Positions 42,313-54,238 are shown, counted from the stretch's first letter. The stretch is DNA of 64,000 nucleotides from an uncultured beta proteobacterium (GCA_903938815.1 CAJAES010000087.1:1-64000), one strand, 5' to 3'. Notes: generated by a model from the sequence alone, not told the origin. Numbers and translations: made by a program.

Positions 42313-43532
42313 ACCACCGCGCCCAGCTTGAAGATCGGCAGGTACATCGAGACCACGATGCCGCCGATCAGCACGCCCAGGATGACGATGATGAAGGGCT
42401 CCATCAGGCTGGACAGGCCCTTGACCATTTCATCGACTTCCTCTTCGTAGAACTCGGCGGCCTTGGCGAGCATGTGGTCCAGCGAACCGGACTCCTCGCC
42501 GATGGCCGCCATCTGCAGCACCATGGTCGGGAACACGCCGGTGGCTGTCATGGAGGTGGTGAGCGCGGAGCCCGTGGAGACGTCGCGCTGGATCTGCTCG
42601 GTGGCGATGGCATACACCGCGTTGCCGGAAGCACCGCCGACCGAATCGAGCGCCTCGACCAGGGGCACGCCGGCTGCGAACATGGTCGACAGCGTGCGCG
42701 TCCAGCGCGCGATGACGGACTTGTTGATCAGGTCGCCGAAGATGGGAATCTTCAGCAGCAGCCGGTCCATCACGACCTGCATCTTTTCCGATCGCTTCCA
42801 GGATTCCAGGAAGAAGTAGATGCCGCCGAAGAGCAGCGGGAAGATCACGTACCACCACCCGGTGAAGAACTCCGACATCGCGATCACGGCCAGCGTGGGC
42901 GCGGGGAGCTCGCCGCCGAAGGACGAGAACACCTGCTTGAACGCCGGGATCACGAAGATCATGATCACCGTCAGCACCACGAAGGCGACGACGATGACGG
43001 CGACCGGGTACATCAGGGCCGACTTGATCTTGGCCTTGATGGCCATGGTCTTTTCCTGGTAGATCGCCAGGCGGTCGAGCAGGGCCTCCAGGATGCCCCC
43101 GGTCTCGCCGGCTTCCACCAGGTTGCAGTACAGCGCGTCGAAGTGCAGCGGATGCTTGCGGAACGACGAAGACAGACTCGTGCCCGTCTCGACGTCGTTG
43201 CGGATGTCGGTCAGCAGGCGCGTCATCCGGGGATTGGTGCTGCCGCGGGCGACGATGTCGAAGGACTGCAGCAGCGGCACGCCGGCTTTCATCATCGTCG
43301 CCAACTGGCGCGTGAAGATCGCGATGTCCTTCTGCTTGATCGCCTTGCCGCCCGAGGTGCGGCGCTTCTTGATCTTGTTGACCAGGATGCCCTGGCGGCG
43401 CAGGCTTGCGCTCACCACGGATTCACCGCCGGCGCGGATCTCGCCGCGGACGATCTTGCCGTTCTTGTCCTTGCCCTCCCACTCGAAGATGACTTCCTTC
43501 GGACTGCGGGCGGCTGCGGTTGCTGTGGCCAT
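42309..43532 (-). CDS. pilC: Type IV pilus inner-membrane platform protein PilC
   Basis: The protein has 407 residues with two GspF-type domains (about 75-200 and 280-400) and three to four hydrophobic helices. Family motifs include FTRQLATMMKAGVPLLQSFDI and GEESGSLDHMLAKAAEFYEEEVD. PilC anchors the PilB/PilT motors under the pilus. It starts 5 bases after the pilB stop. Confidence 0.96.
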   Translation of the reverse strand: MATATAAARSPKEVIFEWEGKDKNGKIVRGEIRAGGESVVSASLRRQGILVNKIKKRRTSGGKAIKQKDIAIFTRQLATMMKAGVPLLQSFDIVARGSTNPRMTRLLTDIRNDVETGTSLSSSFRKHPLHFDALYCNLVEAGETGGILEALLDRLAIYQEKTMAIKAKIKSALMYPVAVIVVAFVVLTVIMIFVIPAFKQVFSSFGGELPAPTLAVIAMSEFFTGWWYVIFPLLFGGIYFFLESWKRSEKMQVVMDRLLLKIPIFGDLINKSVIARWTRTLSTMFAAGVPLVEALDSVGGASGNAVYAIATEQIQRDVSTGSALTTSMTATGVFPTMVLQMAAIGEESGSLDHMLAKAAEFYEEEVDEMVKGLSSLMEPFIIVILGVLIGGIVVSMYLPIFKLGAVV

Positions 43533-43537
43533 GAAAC

Positions 43538-45259
43538 CTACTCGTTCGTGACGGTGATGACTTCCTCGAGCGTTGTCACGCCCGAGCGCACCTTGATCAG
43601 GCCCGACTGACGAAGATCACGCACGCCTTCGCGTTGCGCCTGCTCCGCTATGTCGAGCGCCGTTCCTTCCGACAGGATGATGCGCTGTATCGCTTCGGTT
43701 ATCGGCATCACCTGGTACAACCCAACCCGCCCCTTGTAACCGTTGTTGCAGGCTGAGCATCCGACCGCCCGGTAGGGCTTCCAGTTGCCGTCCAGGTCCT
43801 CGGGGAGGAAGCCCGCCTTCAGAAGGGCTTCGCGAGGGTAGTCCGCCGGCTTCTTGCAGTTCTCGCACAGGCGCCGTCCCAGGCGCTGCGCCGTGATCAA
43901 CAGCACACTCGAGGCGATGTTGAACGGCGCCACGCCCATGTTGAGCAGCCGGGTCAGCGTGGTCGGGGCGTCGTTGGTGTGCAGGGTCGACATCACCATG
44001 TGGCCGGTCTGGGCGGCCTTGATGGCGATGTCGGCGGTCTCGAGGTCGCGGATCTCGCCGACCATGATGATGTCCGGATCCTGCCGCAGGAAGGATTTCA
44101 GCGCCGCGGCGAAGGTCAGGCCCGCGCGATCGTTGACGTTGACCTGGTTGATGCCGGGCAGGTTGATTTCCGCCGGGTCCTCGACCGTGGCGATGTTCAC
44201 GCCGGGCTGGTTCAGGATGTTCAGGCAGGTGTAGAGCGACACCGTCTTGCCAGAGCCCGTCGGGCCCGTGACCAGAACCATGCCGTAGGGCCGCTGGATG
44301 CAGGCCATCAGGCGGTCCTTCTCGATCTTCTCGTAGCCCAGGGCCTCGATGCCGAGCTTGGCGCTGGAGGAGTCCAGGATCCGGATCACGACCTTCTCGC
44401 CGAACAGCGTGGGCAGCGTGCTGACGCGGAAGTCGATGGCCTTGTTGCCGAACTTCAGCTTCATCCGGCCGTCCTGCGGGACCCGCTTCTCGGCGATGTC
44501 CATGCGCGAGATGACCTTGATCCGCGAGGACAGCTTGTCCTTGATGGCGATCGGCGGCTGCGTGATCTCCCGCAGTTCGCCGTCGATACGGAAGCGCACG
44601 CGGTAGTGGTACTCGTAGGGCTCGAAGTGCAGGTCGGATGCGCGCGCGTTGATGGCGTCGATCAGCATCTTCTGCAGGAAACGCACGACAGGCGCGTCCT
44701 CGACCTCGGTCGAGACGTCGGCCGATTCGGCGACGCTGGTGTCTTCCTCGGTGACGTCGAACTCGAAATCGCCGCCTGCCAGCGTCTCGATCGCGTCGTT
44801 GGCGCTCGTGGTCTGGGCCTCGAGCACCTTCGCCAGCTTGTCGTATTCGACGATGACCCACTCGGGGGTCAGCTGCGTGGCGAACTTGATGCGTTCGACG
44901 GCTTCCTGGTCGGTGGGGTCGGCGGCGCCGATGAAGATGCGGTTGCCGCGCTTGCCCAGCGCGATCACGTGGTACTGGGCGGTGATCTTGGTGTCGACGA
45001 TGCCGGTGGGCAGCCGCTGGAGATCCATTGCGTTCAGGTCGAGCACGGGCAGCGCGAGCGCTGCCGAGAGCGTGTGCGCCAGGTCGGCGGGCTGAACGGC
45101 GCCCGCCGCGATGGCGGCCGCCACGAAGCCGATCTTGCGTTCGCGTGCCGAGCGTGAGAGTTCGTCGGCGACCCGAGGCGTGAGCTTGCCTGCGTGCACC
45201 AGCACGCGGGCTACGCCCGACAGGGCGCTCGGTGGTTCAACCGTCGTATCCAGGGCCAT
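43538..45259 (-). CDS. pilB: Type IV pilus extension ATPase PilB
   Basis: The protein has 573 residues from the ATG at 45259; codons further upstream (to 45550) lie in the non-coding gap and are not family sequence. An N-terminal MshEN-like domain (about 15-160) is followed by the motor, with Walker A GPTGSGKT at 332-339, an Asp box, Walker B and the zinc CENCKK...CSACN. It powers pilus extension for twitching, adhesion and DNA uptake. The pilA genes are not in the window. Confidence 0.96.
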   Translation of the reverse strand: MALDTTVEPPSALSGVARVLVHAGKLTPRVADELSRSARERKIGFVAAAIAAGAVQPADLAHTLSAALALPVLDLNAMDLQRLPTGIVDTKITAQYHVIALGKRGNRIFIGAADPTDQEAVERIKFATQLTPEWVIVEYDKLAKVLEAQTTSANDAIETLAGGDFEFDVTEEDTSVAESADVSTEVEDAPVVRFLQKMLIDAINARASDLHFEPYEYHYRVRFRIDGELREITQPPIAIKDKLSSRIKVISRMDIAEKRVPQDGRMKLKFGNKAIDFRVSTLPTLFGEKVVIRILDSSSAKLGIEALGYEKIEKDRLMACIQRPYGMVLVTGPTGSGKTVSLYTCLNILNQPGVNIATVEDPAEINLPGINQVNVNDRAGLTFAAALKSFLRQDPDIIMVGEIRDLETADIAIKAAQTGHMVMSTLHTNDAPTTLTRLLNMGVAPFNIASSVLLITAQRLGRRLCENCKKPADYPREALLKAGFLPEDLDGNWKPYRAVGCSACNNGYKGRVGLYQVMPITEAIQRIILSEGTALDIAEQAQREGVRDLRQSGLIKVRSGVTTLEEVITVTNE

Positions 45260-45561
45260 CGACTTCCGTTCAGCGCTTGAGGTTCCCGGACGATCATCGC
45301 CGATAACCGCTGCGACTGTAAATCGAGCGGGGCGCCGTATTCGCGCCTTGTTCCGGCTTTGACCGCGTCGTAGTTGCGCGATGCTGCGCTCAGATGCGGC
45401 GTTTGCTTCGCGCGCTTTTCGTCTGCCTTTCGCCCGCTCTCCGCGTGCTCTTGGCGTGCTCTTGGCGTTTCCCTGCGTTCGTGTCCGACACCAGTGTGGT
45501 GCCGGCGAGGTGCCGGTGCGGCACCGGTTGGGCGCAGCGCGGCATGACACTCAATTGAACC
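45260..45561. other. Non-coding gap upstream of pilB with short repeats
   Basis: This 302-base gap separates pilB from tRNA-Pro. It holds a perfect 11-base tandem duplication of GTGCTCTTGGC (45445-45466) and an inverted repeat GGTGCCG-gtg-CGGCACC (45509-45525). The dyad has no T-run on either strand, so it is not an obvious terminator. I see no clear sigma-54 or sigma-70 promoter for pilB and no gene. Confidence 0.6.
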
Positions 45562-45638
45562 TGGTCGGGGTGAGAGGATTCGAACCTCCGGCCTCTACGT
45601 CCCGAACGTAGCGCTCTACCAGGCTAAGCTACACCCCG
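45562..45638 (-). tRNA. tRNA-Pro (anticodon CGG)
   Basis: Minus-strand sequence starts CGGGGTGTAGCTTAGCCTGG and folds into a full cloverleaf of 77 bases including an encoded CCA. The anticodon stem CTACG/CGTAG encloses TTCGGGA, giving anticodon CGG for the Pro codon CCG. The T-arm GGTTCGAATCC is standard. No integrase or attachment-site duplication is next to it. Confidence 0.96.
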
Positions 45639-45661
45639 ATGGCCGGGCGGCGCGACGACGG

Positions 45662-46642
45662 TCAAGACGACCGGTGCACTGCCCGAACGCATAATTCTAG
45701 CAGAGCCGAACGGGCCTGCGAAGGCTGCATCGGCTCGACGCACCGACGGGCCAGTTCGGCCTCGCGCAATGCGGCTTCGCGCGTGGCGTCCAGTGCGCCC
45801 GTGCGGCGCACGATGTCCACGATGTCGGGCAGCCTCTGCACCTCGCCATGCTCGATCGCGCCGCGTATCAGCTGCCGTTCGGATTCGCTGCCCCGTTCCA
45901 TCGCGATCAGGAGAGGCAGCGTGGGCTTGCCCTCCCGCAGGTCGTCGCCGATGTTCTTGCCGAGTTCCTTGGCATCGCCCTCGTAGTCGAGCAGGTCGTC
46001 GACCAGCTGGAAGGCGGTTCCGAGCGAGCGGCCGTAGTCGGCGCAACGCTCCTCGATGTCGGGCGGGCTGCCGGCCAGCACCGCGCCCAGGCGGGCGCTG
46101 GCCTCGAACAGCTTGGCTGTCTTGAACCGGATGACGCGCAGGTAATCCTCGACCGTGAGGTCGGGATCGTTCATGTTCATCAGCTGCAGGACTTCGCCTT
46201 CGGCAATGACGTTCGTGGCGTCCGCCAGCACCTGCAGCACCCGCATGCTGCCCACCGACACCATCATCTGGAAAGCGCGGGAATACAGGAAATCGCCGAC
46301 CAGCACGCTCGCGGCGTTGCCGAAGACAGCGTTTGCCGTGGCGCGGCCGCGGCGCAGGGACGATTCGTCGACGACATCGTCGTGCAGCAGCGTGGCGGTG
46401 TGGATGAACTCGACGATGGCCGCCAGCTCGTGCCGCTCCGGCCCCTCGAAGCCCAGCGCCTGGGAGAACAGCAGCACCAGCCGTGGGCGGATGCGCTTGC
46501 CGCCGGCCCCCACGATGTAGTGCGAGATCTGGTCGATCAGCGCGACGCGGGATGAAAGCCGCTCGCGGATGACGGCGTCGACACGTTGCATGTCGGCGTC
46601 CATCGGGTCCGCGGAGGAAAGTGGGGCAGTGGTATCGAGCAC
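45662..46642 (-). CDS. ispB: Octaprenyl-diphosphate synthase (trans-isoprenyl diphosphate synthase)
   Basis: The protein has 326 residues from GTG 46642; ATG codons at 46669 and 46738 lie on or before the predicted -10 box and are unlikely starts, while the ATG at 46603 remains possible. Both Asp-rich motifs are present: LLHDDVVD (Asp88, 89, 92) and LVDDLLDYEGD. It makes the side chain of ubiquinone. It is divergent from rplU, the usual order in proteobacteria. Confidence 0.92.
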   Translation of the reverse strand: MLDTTAPLSSADPMDADMQRVDAVIRERLSSRVALIDQISHYIVGAGGKRIRPRLVLLFSQALGFEGPERHELAAIVEFIHTATLLHDDVVDESSLRRGRATANAVFGNAASVLVGDFLYSRAFQMMVSVGSMRVLQVLADATNVIAEGEVLQLMNMNDPDLTVEDYLRVIRFKTAKLFEASARLGAVLAGSPPDIEERCADYGRSLGTAFQLVDDLLDYEGDAKELGKNIGDDLREGKPTLPLLIAMERGSESERQLIRGAIEHGEVQRLPDIVDIVRRTGALDATREAALREAELARRCVEPMQPSQARSALLELCVRAVHRSS

Positions 46643-46667
46643 GAACGCGCCGGGGGAATATGACCTC

Positions 46668-46673
46668 ATTATA
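46668..46673 (-). promoter_or_regulatory. Predicted -10 box of ispB
   Basis: TATAAT on the minus strand, 26 bases before the GTG start of ispB. The -35 region is poor (TTCATG at 19 bases is the nearest hint). It argues against start codons upstream of 46668. Confidence 0.5.
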
Positions 46674-46863
46674 GGAAGGCGGCGCGCCCGACCATGAATG
46701 TGGGCGGGCCGGAGCCGCGTTGCGGTACAAGGCAGCAACGCGCCCGCCCCGCGGCCGGCCGGAATCGTGCTAAGCTTATGGGCTGGCCAACGTGCGCCCG
46801 TGGTGACTTCGTGTCTTCAAGCGGTGCCGGGTGCCGGGCACATCATTTCCGAAAGGTCTCACC

Positions 46864-47175
46864 ATGTACGCGGTCATAAAAACCGGTGGCAAGCAATACA
46901 AAGTTGCAGCCGGCGAAAAGATCAAGATAGAACAGATAGCTGCGGACGTTGGCCAGGACATCGTGATCGATCAGGTTCTGGCAGTCGGCAACGGCGCAGA
47001 ACTGAAGGTCGGGGCTCCTCTGGTGGCTGGTGCCACCGTGAATGCCACGGTCATCGCTCACGGCCGGCACGACAAGGTGCGCATCTTCAAGATGCGTCGC
47101 CGCAAGCACTATCAGAAGCACGGCGGCCACCGCCAGAACTACACCGAGCTGCAGATCAGCGCGGTCAACGGCTGA
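46864..47175 (+). CDS. rplU: 50S ribosomal protein L21
   Basis: The protein has 103 residues from the ATG at 46864 after the ribosome binding site GAAAGG. It begins [18 protein letters not shown] and ends with the rRNA-binding [23 protein letters not shown] region. L21 binds 23S rRNA and contacts L20. It is the first gene of rplU-rpmA, which end at a strong terminator. Confidence 0.98.
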   Translation: MYAVIKTGGKQYKVAAGEKIKIEQIAADVGQDIVIDQVLAVGNGAELKVGAPLVAGATVNATVIAHGRHDKVRIFKMRRRKHYQKHGGHRQNYTELQISAVNG

Positions 47176-47189
47176 AGGGGCACTGAACC

Positions 47190-48579
<1,390 letters not shown>

Positions 48580-48598
48580 GCGCGCGGAGGACCGTCCG

Positions 48599-49714
48599 AT
48601 GAGCGTGGTGTCCTCGGCGAGGCGCATCGTCGTCAAGGTCGGCTCCAGCCTGGTCACCGATGAAGGCCGGGGCGTGGATGCCGAAGCCATCGGCAACTGG
48701 TCGCGTCAGCTGGCCGGGCTGGCGCGCCAGGGCCGCGAGCTCGTCATGGTGTCCAGTGGCGCCATCGCCGAAGGCATGAAGCGCCTGGGCTGGACGACGC
48801 GGCCCAAGGAACTGCATGAACTGCAGGCCGCTGCGGCCGTCGGTCAGATGGGCCTCGTGCAGATGTACGAGACCCTGCTTCGCGCCGAGGGCATGGGCAG
48901 CGCGCAGGTGCTGCTGACGCACGCCGACCTGGCCGACCGCGAGCGCTACCTGAATGCCCGGTCCACGCTGCTCACCCTGCTGGGGCTGGGCGTCATCCCG
49001 GTCATCAACGAGAACGACACCGTCGTCAACGACGAGATCAAGTTCGGCGACAACGACACCCTCGGTGCGCTGGTGGCCAACCTCGTCGAGGCCGACGTGC
49101 TGATCATCCTGACCGACCAGCCCGGCCTGTACTCCGCAGACCCGCGCAAGGACCCTGCCGCGACCTTCATCCATGAGGCTGCCGCCGGCGACCCGGCTCT
49201 CGAGCGCATGGCTGGCGGCGCCGGCAGCGCCATCGGCCGTGGCGGCATGCTGACCAAGGTGCTGGCCGCCAAGCGTGCGGCCGGCAGCGGCGCCAGCACG
49301 GTCATCGCCTGGGGCCGCGAGCCCGACGTTCTGTTGCGGCTGGCTGCCGGCGAGGCCATCGGCAGCGCGCTCCTGGCGGGCCAGGGCAAGCAGGCCGCAC
49401 GCAAGCAATGGATGCTCGACCACCTGCAGCTTCGCGGCGCGGTGGTGGTCGACGCCGGCGCCGCCGGGAAGGTGCGCGACGAAGGCAAGAGCCTGCTGCC
49501 CGTGGGCGTCACCGAGGTCCAGGGCGACTTCGCGCGTGGCGACGTCATCGCCGTGCGCACGGTCGACGGGCTGGAGATCGCGCGCGGCCTGGCGAACTAC
49601 GGCGCGTCCGAGGCGCGGCTGATCGCGCGCAAGCCTTCTGCGCAGATCGCCGAAGTGCTGGGCTACGTGAACGAACTCGAGCTGATCCACCGGACGAACC
49701 TCGTCCGCCTCTGA
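48599..49714 (+). CDS. proB: Glutamate 5-kinase
   Basis: The protein has 371 residues with an amino-acid-kinase domain ([14 protein letters not shown] near residue 10, then NENDTVV and [12 protein letters not shown]) and a C-terminal PUA domain from about 275. It catalyses the first step of proline synthesis and is the point of feedback inhibition by proline. It follows obgE, an arrangement kept in many Burkholderiales. Confidence 0.97.
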   Translation: MSVVSSARRIVVKVGSSLVTDEGRGVDAEAIGNWSRQLAGLARQGRELVMVSSGAIAEGMKRLGWTTRPKELHELQAAAAVGQMGLVQMYETLLRAEGMGSAQVLLTHADLADRERYLNARSTLLTLLGLGVIPVINENDTVVNDEIKFGDNDTLGALVANLVEADVLIILTDQPGLYSADPRKDPAATFIHEAAAGDPALERMAGGAGSAIGRGGMLTKVLAAKRAAGSGASTVIAWGREPDVLLRLAAGEAIGSALLAGQGKQAARKQWMLDHLQLRGAVVVDAGAAGKVRDEGKSLLPVGVTEVQGDFARGDVIAVRTVDGLEIARGLANYGASEARLIARKPSAQIAEVLGYVNELELIHRTNLVRL

Positions 49715-49756
49715 CCCCGCGCGGCGGCCGCAACGGCCACCGGGGGCGCTGCGCCC

Positions 49757-50329
49757 TCAGCCCGCGGCGGTGTCGGCCGGCGGTGAGGCTTCGTCCATGT
49801 GCGGGTCGGCCCGGCGGTCCCGCATGCCGGCTCGCAGGTAGCGGTTGTGGTGGTTCACGCGCGGCAGGTAGCGCGCCAGTTCCGTCAGCGCCATCTCGTA
49901 GACGCCTCGCTTGAACTCGATCACCATTTCCAGCGGCACCCAGTAGTCGTTCCAGCGCCAGGCATCGAACTCCGGGTGGTCGGTGGCGCGCAGGTTCATG
50001 TCGCTGTCGCGGCCCGTCAGGCGCAGCAGGAACCAGATCTGCTTCTGCCCGCGATAGTGGCCGCGCGCGTCCTTGCGGATGAAGTGGTCGGGGACCTCGT
50101 AGCGAAGCCAGTCGCGCGTGCGCGCGACGATCTGCACGTGGTCGGGCATCAGGCCCACTTCCTCGTGCAGCTCGCGGAACATCGCCTGCTCCGGCGTCTC
50201 GCCGTACTTGATGCCACCCTGCGGGAATTGCCAGGAGTGCGTGCGCAGCCGTTTGCCCCAGAAAACCTGGTTGCGCCCGTTGAGCAGGATGATGCCGACG
50301 TTGGGCCTGAAGCCTTCCCTGTCGAGCAT
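49757..50329 (-). CDS. rppH: RNA pyrophosphohydrolase RppH
   Basis: The protein has 190 residues. The Nudix box [23 protein letters not shown] spans about residues 38-60. It starts [18 protein letters not shown], diagnostic for RppH/YgdP. It removes pyrophosphate from mRNA 5' ends and triggers decay. It is convergent with proB and divergent from proS with a 92-base gap. Confidence 0.96.
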   Translation of the reverse strand: MLDREGFRPNVGIILLNGRNQVFWGKRLRTHSWQFPQGGIKYGETPEQAMFRELHEEVGLMPDHVQIVARTRDWLRYEVPDHFIRKDARGHYRGQKQIWFLLRLTGRDSDMNLRATDHPEFDAWRWNDYWVPLEMVIEFKRGVYEMALTELARYLPRVNHHNRYLRAGMRDRRADPHMDEASPPADTAAG

Positions 50330-50421
50330 AATCTGACCCCGATTCTTGGATTGATTTCATTATGGCATCCGCGTGGTGCCGCGCGGCAACCCACAGTTAC
50401 CCGCACCGACCCGGACCCCCG

Positions 50422-52167
50422 ATGAAAGCCTCCCGATTCTTCGTCAGCACCCTCAAGGAAGCGCCCGCCGACGCCGAGGTCGTCAGCCACCGTCTGATGA
50501 TGCGGGCGGGCATGATCAAGCGCCTCTCGGCCGGCATCTACAACTACATGCCGATGGGTCTGCGCGTGATCCGCAAGGTCGAGGCCATCATCCGCGACGA
50601 GATGGCCCGTGCCGGCGCAGTCGAACTGCTGATGCCGGTGGTCCAGCCCGCCGAGCTCTGGCAGGAGACCGGCCGATTCGAGAAGATGGGCCCCGAACTG
50701 CTGCGCGTGAAGGACCGCCACGACCGCGACTTCATCATCCAGCCGACCAGCGAAGAGGTCGTGACCGACATCGCGCGCCAGGAGCTGCGCAGCTACAAGC
50801 AGCTGCCGAAGAATTTCTATCACATCCAGACCAAGTTCCGCGACGAGCGCCGCCCCCGTTTCGGCGTGATGCGCGGCCGCGAGTTCACGATGAAGGACGC
50901 CTACTCCTTCGACCGCGACAAGGACGGTGCCGCGAAGAGCTACGACGCCATGTTCGCGGCCTACCAGCGCATCTTCGATCGCTTCGGCCTGCAGTACCGC
51001 GCCGTGGCCGCCGACACCGGCGCCATCGGCGGCGACCTCTCGCACGAGTTCCAGGTCATCGCCGACACCGGCGAGGACGCGATCGTCTATTGCCCCACCA
51101 GCGACTACGCGGCCAACATCGAACTCGCCGAGGCCGTGGCGCCGGCCGTGCCGCGCGCCGCCGGCGCCGCCGCGCTCGTGAAGACGCCCACGCCCGACAA
51201 GAGCACCTGCGAGGACGTCGCTGCGCTCCTGGGCGTGCCGCTGCAGCAGACCGTGAAGTCCCTGGTGCTGGCCACCGACGAGAGGAACGAGGCCGGCGAC
51301 ATCCTGCGCAGCACGGTCTGGCTGCTGCTCGTGCGCGGCGACCACAGCCTCAACGAGATCAAGGCCGGCAAGCTGCCGGCGCTCAAGGCCGGCTACCGCT
51401 TCGCGACCGTGGCCGAGATCGAGGACCATTTCGGCTGCAAGCCGGGGTACCTGGGCCCCATCGGCATGCTCAAGCCCGTGCAGGTGATCGCCGACCGCAC
51501 CGTGGCCGCGATGAGCGACTTCATCTGCGGCGCCAACGACGCCGGCTTCCACTACACCGGCGCCAACTGGGGCCGCGACCTGCCCGAGCCCGCGCTCGTC
51601 GCCGACATCCGCAACGTGCTGGCTGGCGAGCCCTCGCCCGACGGCCGCGGCGTGCTGGCCATCCAGCGCGGCATCGAGGTGGGCCACGTGTTCTATCTCG
51701 GCACCAAGTACAGCGCCGCGATGAACGCCAGCTACCTCGACGAGAACGGCAAGCCGCAGCTGATGGAGATGGGCTGCTACGGCATCGGCGTCACGCGCAT
51801 CCTTGGCGCCGCCATCGAGCAGAACCACGACGAGCGCGGCATCATCTGGCCGGCATCCATCGCGCCTTTCGCGGTCGTGATCTGCCCGATCGGCATGGAC
51901 CGCAGCCCCGAGGTCCGCGTGGCCGCCGAGGCGCTGCACGACGAACTCGACGCCGCCGGCATCGACGTGCTGCTCGACGACCGCGGCGAGCGCCCGGGCG
52001 CGATGTTCGCCGACTGGGAACTGATCGGCGTGCCCTGGCGCGTCGTCATCTCCGACCGTGGCCTGAAGGCCGGCACCCTGGAAGTCCAGGGCCGGCGCGA
52101 GGCCGCCGCCACGGCGGTGCCCGTGGCCGAGGTGCTGGCCCGGGTGAAGGGGCATCTCGCCGCATGA
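50422..52167 (+). CDS. proS: Prolyl-tRNA synthetase (bacterial type with editing domain)
   Basis: The protein has 581 residues from the ATG at 50422; 60 in-frame bases upstream lie in the promoter region. Class II motifs are clear ([58 protein letters not shown]). The YbaK-like editing insert occupies about residues 225-390. It charges tRNA-Pro. Its stop overlaps the transglycosylase start by 4 bases. Confidence 0.97.
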   Translation: MKASRFFVSTLKEAPADAEVVSHRLMMRAGMIKRLSAGIYNYMPMGLRVIRKVEAIIRDEMARAGAVELLMPVVQPAELWQETGRFEKMGPELLRVKDRHDRDFIIQPTSEEVVTDIARQELRSYKQLPKNFYHIQTKFRDERRPRFGVMRGREFTMKDAYSFDRDKDGAAKSYDAMFAAYQRIFDRFGLQYRAVAADTGAIGGDLSHEFQVIADTGEDAIVYCPTSDYAANIELAEAVAPAVPRAAGAAALVKTPTPDKSTCEDVAALLGVPLQQTVKSLVLATDERNEAGDILRSTVWLLLVRGDHSLNEIKAGKLPALKAGYRFATVAEIEDHFGCKPGYLGPIGMLKPVQVIADRTVAAMSDFICGANDAGFHYTGANWGRDLPEPALVADIRNVLAGEPSPDGRGVLAIQRGIEVGHVFYLGTKYSAAMNASYLDENGKPQLMEMGCYGIGVTRILGAAIEQNHDERGIIWPASIAPFAVVICPIGMDRSPEVRVAAEALHDELDAAGIDVLLDDRGERPGAMFADWELIGVPWRVVISDRGLKAGTLEVQGRREAAATAVPVAEVLARVKGHLAA

Positions 52168-52787
52168 TCGGCCGGCGCGCGCTGGTCGCGCTGCCGCTGC
52201 TGCCGTGGGCTGGCGGCGCGTTCCGGCCCGCGATTGCCGGCACGCAGGCCGAGGAGCCGCTGGCCGACTCCATCCGCTCCGCGCTGGCCGCGGCCATCGC
52301 CCAGGAAGCCCCGCCCAAGCCCGTCTTCGACCGCATCGAGGACCGACTGGCCTACCTGCGCTGGCTGGGCGCCATGAGCGAGCGCCTGAAGCGCCGCAAG
52401 GCCGAACACCACACGCGGGTCGAGTTCCTGCAATCGGTCTGGTACGAGAGCCGGCGCGCCGGCCTTGACGTCTCCCTGGTGCTGGGGCTCATCCAGGTGG
52501 AGAGCGGCTTTCGCAAATACGCGATCAGCGTCGCGGGTGCGCGCGGCTACATGCAGGTGATGCCCTTCTGGACGCGTCTCATCGGCGACGGCGAACCCGC
52601 CCGCCTGTTCCACCTGCAGACCAACCTGCGCTTCGGCTGCGTGATCCTGCGCCACTACCTCGACCGCGAGCGCGGCGACCTGTTCCTGGCGCTGGGCCGC
52701 TACAACGGCAGCCGGGGCAAGGCGGAGTATCCGAACCTCGTGTTCGGCGCGCGCAAAGCCTGGGATTGGAAGGACCCCGGCTCCTAG
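52164..52787 (+). CDS. Exported lytic transglycosylase (SLT family)
   Basis: The protein has 207 residues with a signal peptide ([17 protein letters not shown]...AIA). The SLT domain spans about residues 95-200, with catalytic Glu113 in [14 protein letters not shown], then [12 protein letters not shown] and [12 protein letters not shown]. It cleaves peptidoglycan between MurNAc and GlcNAc, releasing anhydro-muropeptides. The next gene, mpl, recycles the resulting peptides, so the pair makes sense together. Confidence 0.93.
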   Translation: MIGRRALVALPLLPWAGGAFRPAIAGTQAEEPLADSIRSALAAAIAQEAPPKPVFDRIEDRLAYLRWLGAMSERLKRRKAEHHTRVEFLQSVWYESRRAGLDVSLVLGLIQVESGFRKYAISVAGARGYMQVMPFWTRLIGDGEPARLFHLQTNLRFGCVILRHYLDRERGDLFLALGRYNGSRGKAEYPNLVFGARKAWDWKDPGS

Positions 52788-52796
52788 AATCCCCGG

Positions 52797-54149
52797 ATGC
52801 ACCTTCACATCCTGGGTATCTGCGGCACCTTCATGGGTGGCCTCGCCGCACTCGCACGCGAGGCCGGCCACCGCGTGACGGGCTGCGACTCCAACGTCTA
52901 CCCCCCGATGAGCGACCAGCTGCGCGGGCTCGGCATCGAACTCATCGAAGGCTGGTCGGCCGATCAGCTGGCGCTCAGGCCCGACGTCTTCGTGGTCGGC
53001 AACGTGGTTACGCGGGGCAACCCCCTGATGGAGGCCATCCTCGACGCCGGCCTGCCCTACACCAGCGGGCCGCAGTGGCTGGCCGAGCACGTGCTGCCCG
53101 GGCGCCATGTGCTGGCCGTGGCCGGCACGCACGGCAAGACCACCACCACCTCGATGCTCGCCTGGATGCTCGACCAGGCCGGGCTGCAGCCCGGCTTCCT
53201 GGTCGGTGGCGTGCCGCAGGATTTCGGCGTCTCGGCGCGCCTGGGCGCTGGCAAGACCTTCGTCATCGAAGCGGACGAGTACGACACGGCCTTCTTCGAC
53301 AAGCGCAGCAAGTTCGTGCACTACCGGCCGCGCACGGCCGTGCTGAACAACCTCGAGTTCGACCACGCCGACATATTCCCCGACCTGGCCGCCATCGAGA
53401 CGCAGTTCCACCATCTGGTGCGCACCGTCCCGGCGTCCGGCCTGCTGGTGGTGAATGCGCGCGAGGAATCGCTGGCCCGCGTGCTGACGCGCGGCTGCTG
53501 GAGCCAGGTGCAGCGTTTCGGGGGCCGCAAGGAGGAGCCCGGCATGCTGCGCGCGCGCGGCGAGCCGCATGATTTCGATGTGCTGCGCGGCAGCCTGAAG
53601 CTCGCCCACGTGAGCTGGTCGCTGCTCGGCGAGCACAACCAGCTCAACGCGCTGGCGGCCATTGCCGCTGCCGAGCACGTGGGCGTGGCGCCCGAAGCGG
53701 CGGCGGCAGCCCTGTCGCGTTTCAAGAACGTGCGGCGGCGGCTCGAGTTGCTGGGCACGGCCGGTGGCGTGTCCGTCTACGATGACTTCGCGCACCACCC
53801 CACGGCCATCCGCACCACGCTCGACGGGCTGCGCCGCAAGGTGGGGCCTGCCCGCATCCTGGCGGTGTTTGAGCCGCGCTCGAACACCATGAAGCGCGGC
53901 GACATGGCCGCCCTGCTGCCCTGGGCGCTGGAGGAGGCCGATCAGGCGTTCTGCTTCGCCGCCAACCTCGGGTGGGACCCGCAGTCGGCGCTGTCACCCA
54001 TGGGCGACCGCGTCCAGGTGCAATCGGACCTGCCGGCGCTGGTGCGCGCGGTGGCACGGGTCGCCCGCCCGGGCGACCATGTGCTGTGCATGAGCAACGG
54101 CGGCTTCGGCGGCGTGCACGGCCAGTTGCTGGCCGCACTCGCCGGCTGA
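52797..54149 (+). CDS. mpl: UDP-MurNAc:tripeptide ligase (murein recycling)
   Basis: The protein has 450 residues of the Mur ligase family. It starts MHLHILGICGTFMGGLAALA, with the ATP site VAGTHGKTTTTSML and the DDFAHHPTAIRTTL region near 330. It joins the recycled tripeptide L-Ala-D-Glu-meso-Dap to UDP-MurNAc, bypassing de novo steps. It starts 9 bases after the lytic transglycosylase. Confidence 0.95.
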   Translation: MHLHILGICGTFMGGLAALAREAGHRVTGCDSNVYPPMSDQLRGLGIELIEGWSADQLALRPDVFVVGNVVTRGNPLMEAILDAGLPYTSGPQWLAEHVLPGRHVLAVAGTHGKTTTTSMLAWMLDQAGLQPGFLVGGVPQDFGVSARLGAGKTFVIEADEYDTAFFDKRSKFVHYRPRTAVLNNLEFDHADIFPDLAAIETQFHHLVRTVPASGLLVVNAREESLARVLTRGCWSQVQRFGGRKEEPGMLRARGEPHDFDVLRGSLKLAHVSWSLLGEHNQLNALAAIAAAEHVGVAPEAAAAALSRFKNVRRRLELLGTAGGVSVYDDFAHHPTAIRTTLDGLRRKVGPARILAVFEPRSNTMKRGDMAALLPWALEEADQAFCFAANLGWDPQSALSPMGDRVQVQSDLPALVRAVARVARPGDHVLCMSNGGFGGVHGQLLAALAG

Positions 54150-54156
54150 CCCAGCC

Positions 54157-54230
54157 AGAGATCCCGCTAGAGATCCCGCCAGATCAGGCCGGATCAGGCC
54201 GGATCAGGCCAGACCTGGCCGGACCCAGCC
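54157..54230. repeat. Short tandem repeats between mpl and the metalloprotease gene
   Basis: Two 12-base units (AGAGATCCCGCT/C, 54157-54180) are followed by about five 10-base units (54181-54230): AGATCAGGCC, GGATCAGGCC twice, then two drifted copies. The block fills the gap between two converging stop codons. It is far too short and unspaced for a CRISPR array. Confidence 0.75.
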
Positions 54231-54238
54231 GTCCCCGG

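Noticed and set aside
45509..45525. Dyad as a terminator for ispB or tRNA-Pro
   Set aside because: No T-run follows on either strand.
45562..45638. tRNA-Pro as an integration site for a genomic island
   Set aside because: No integrase, no repeated tRNA 3' end and normal core genes on both sides.
54157..54230. Possible CRISPR array
   Set aside because: Units are 10-12 bases with no spacers, and no cas genes are present.
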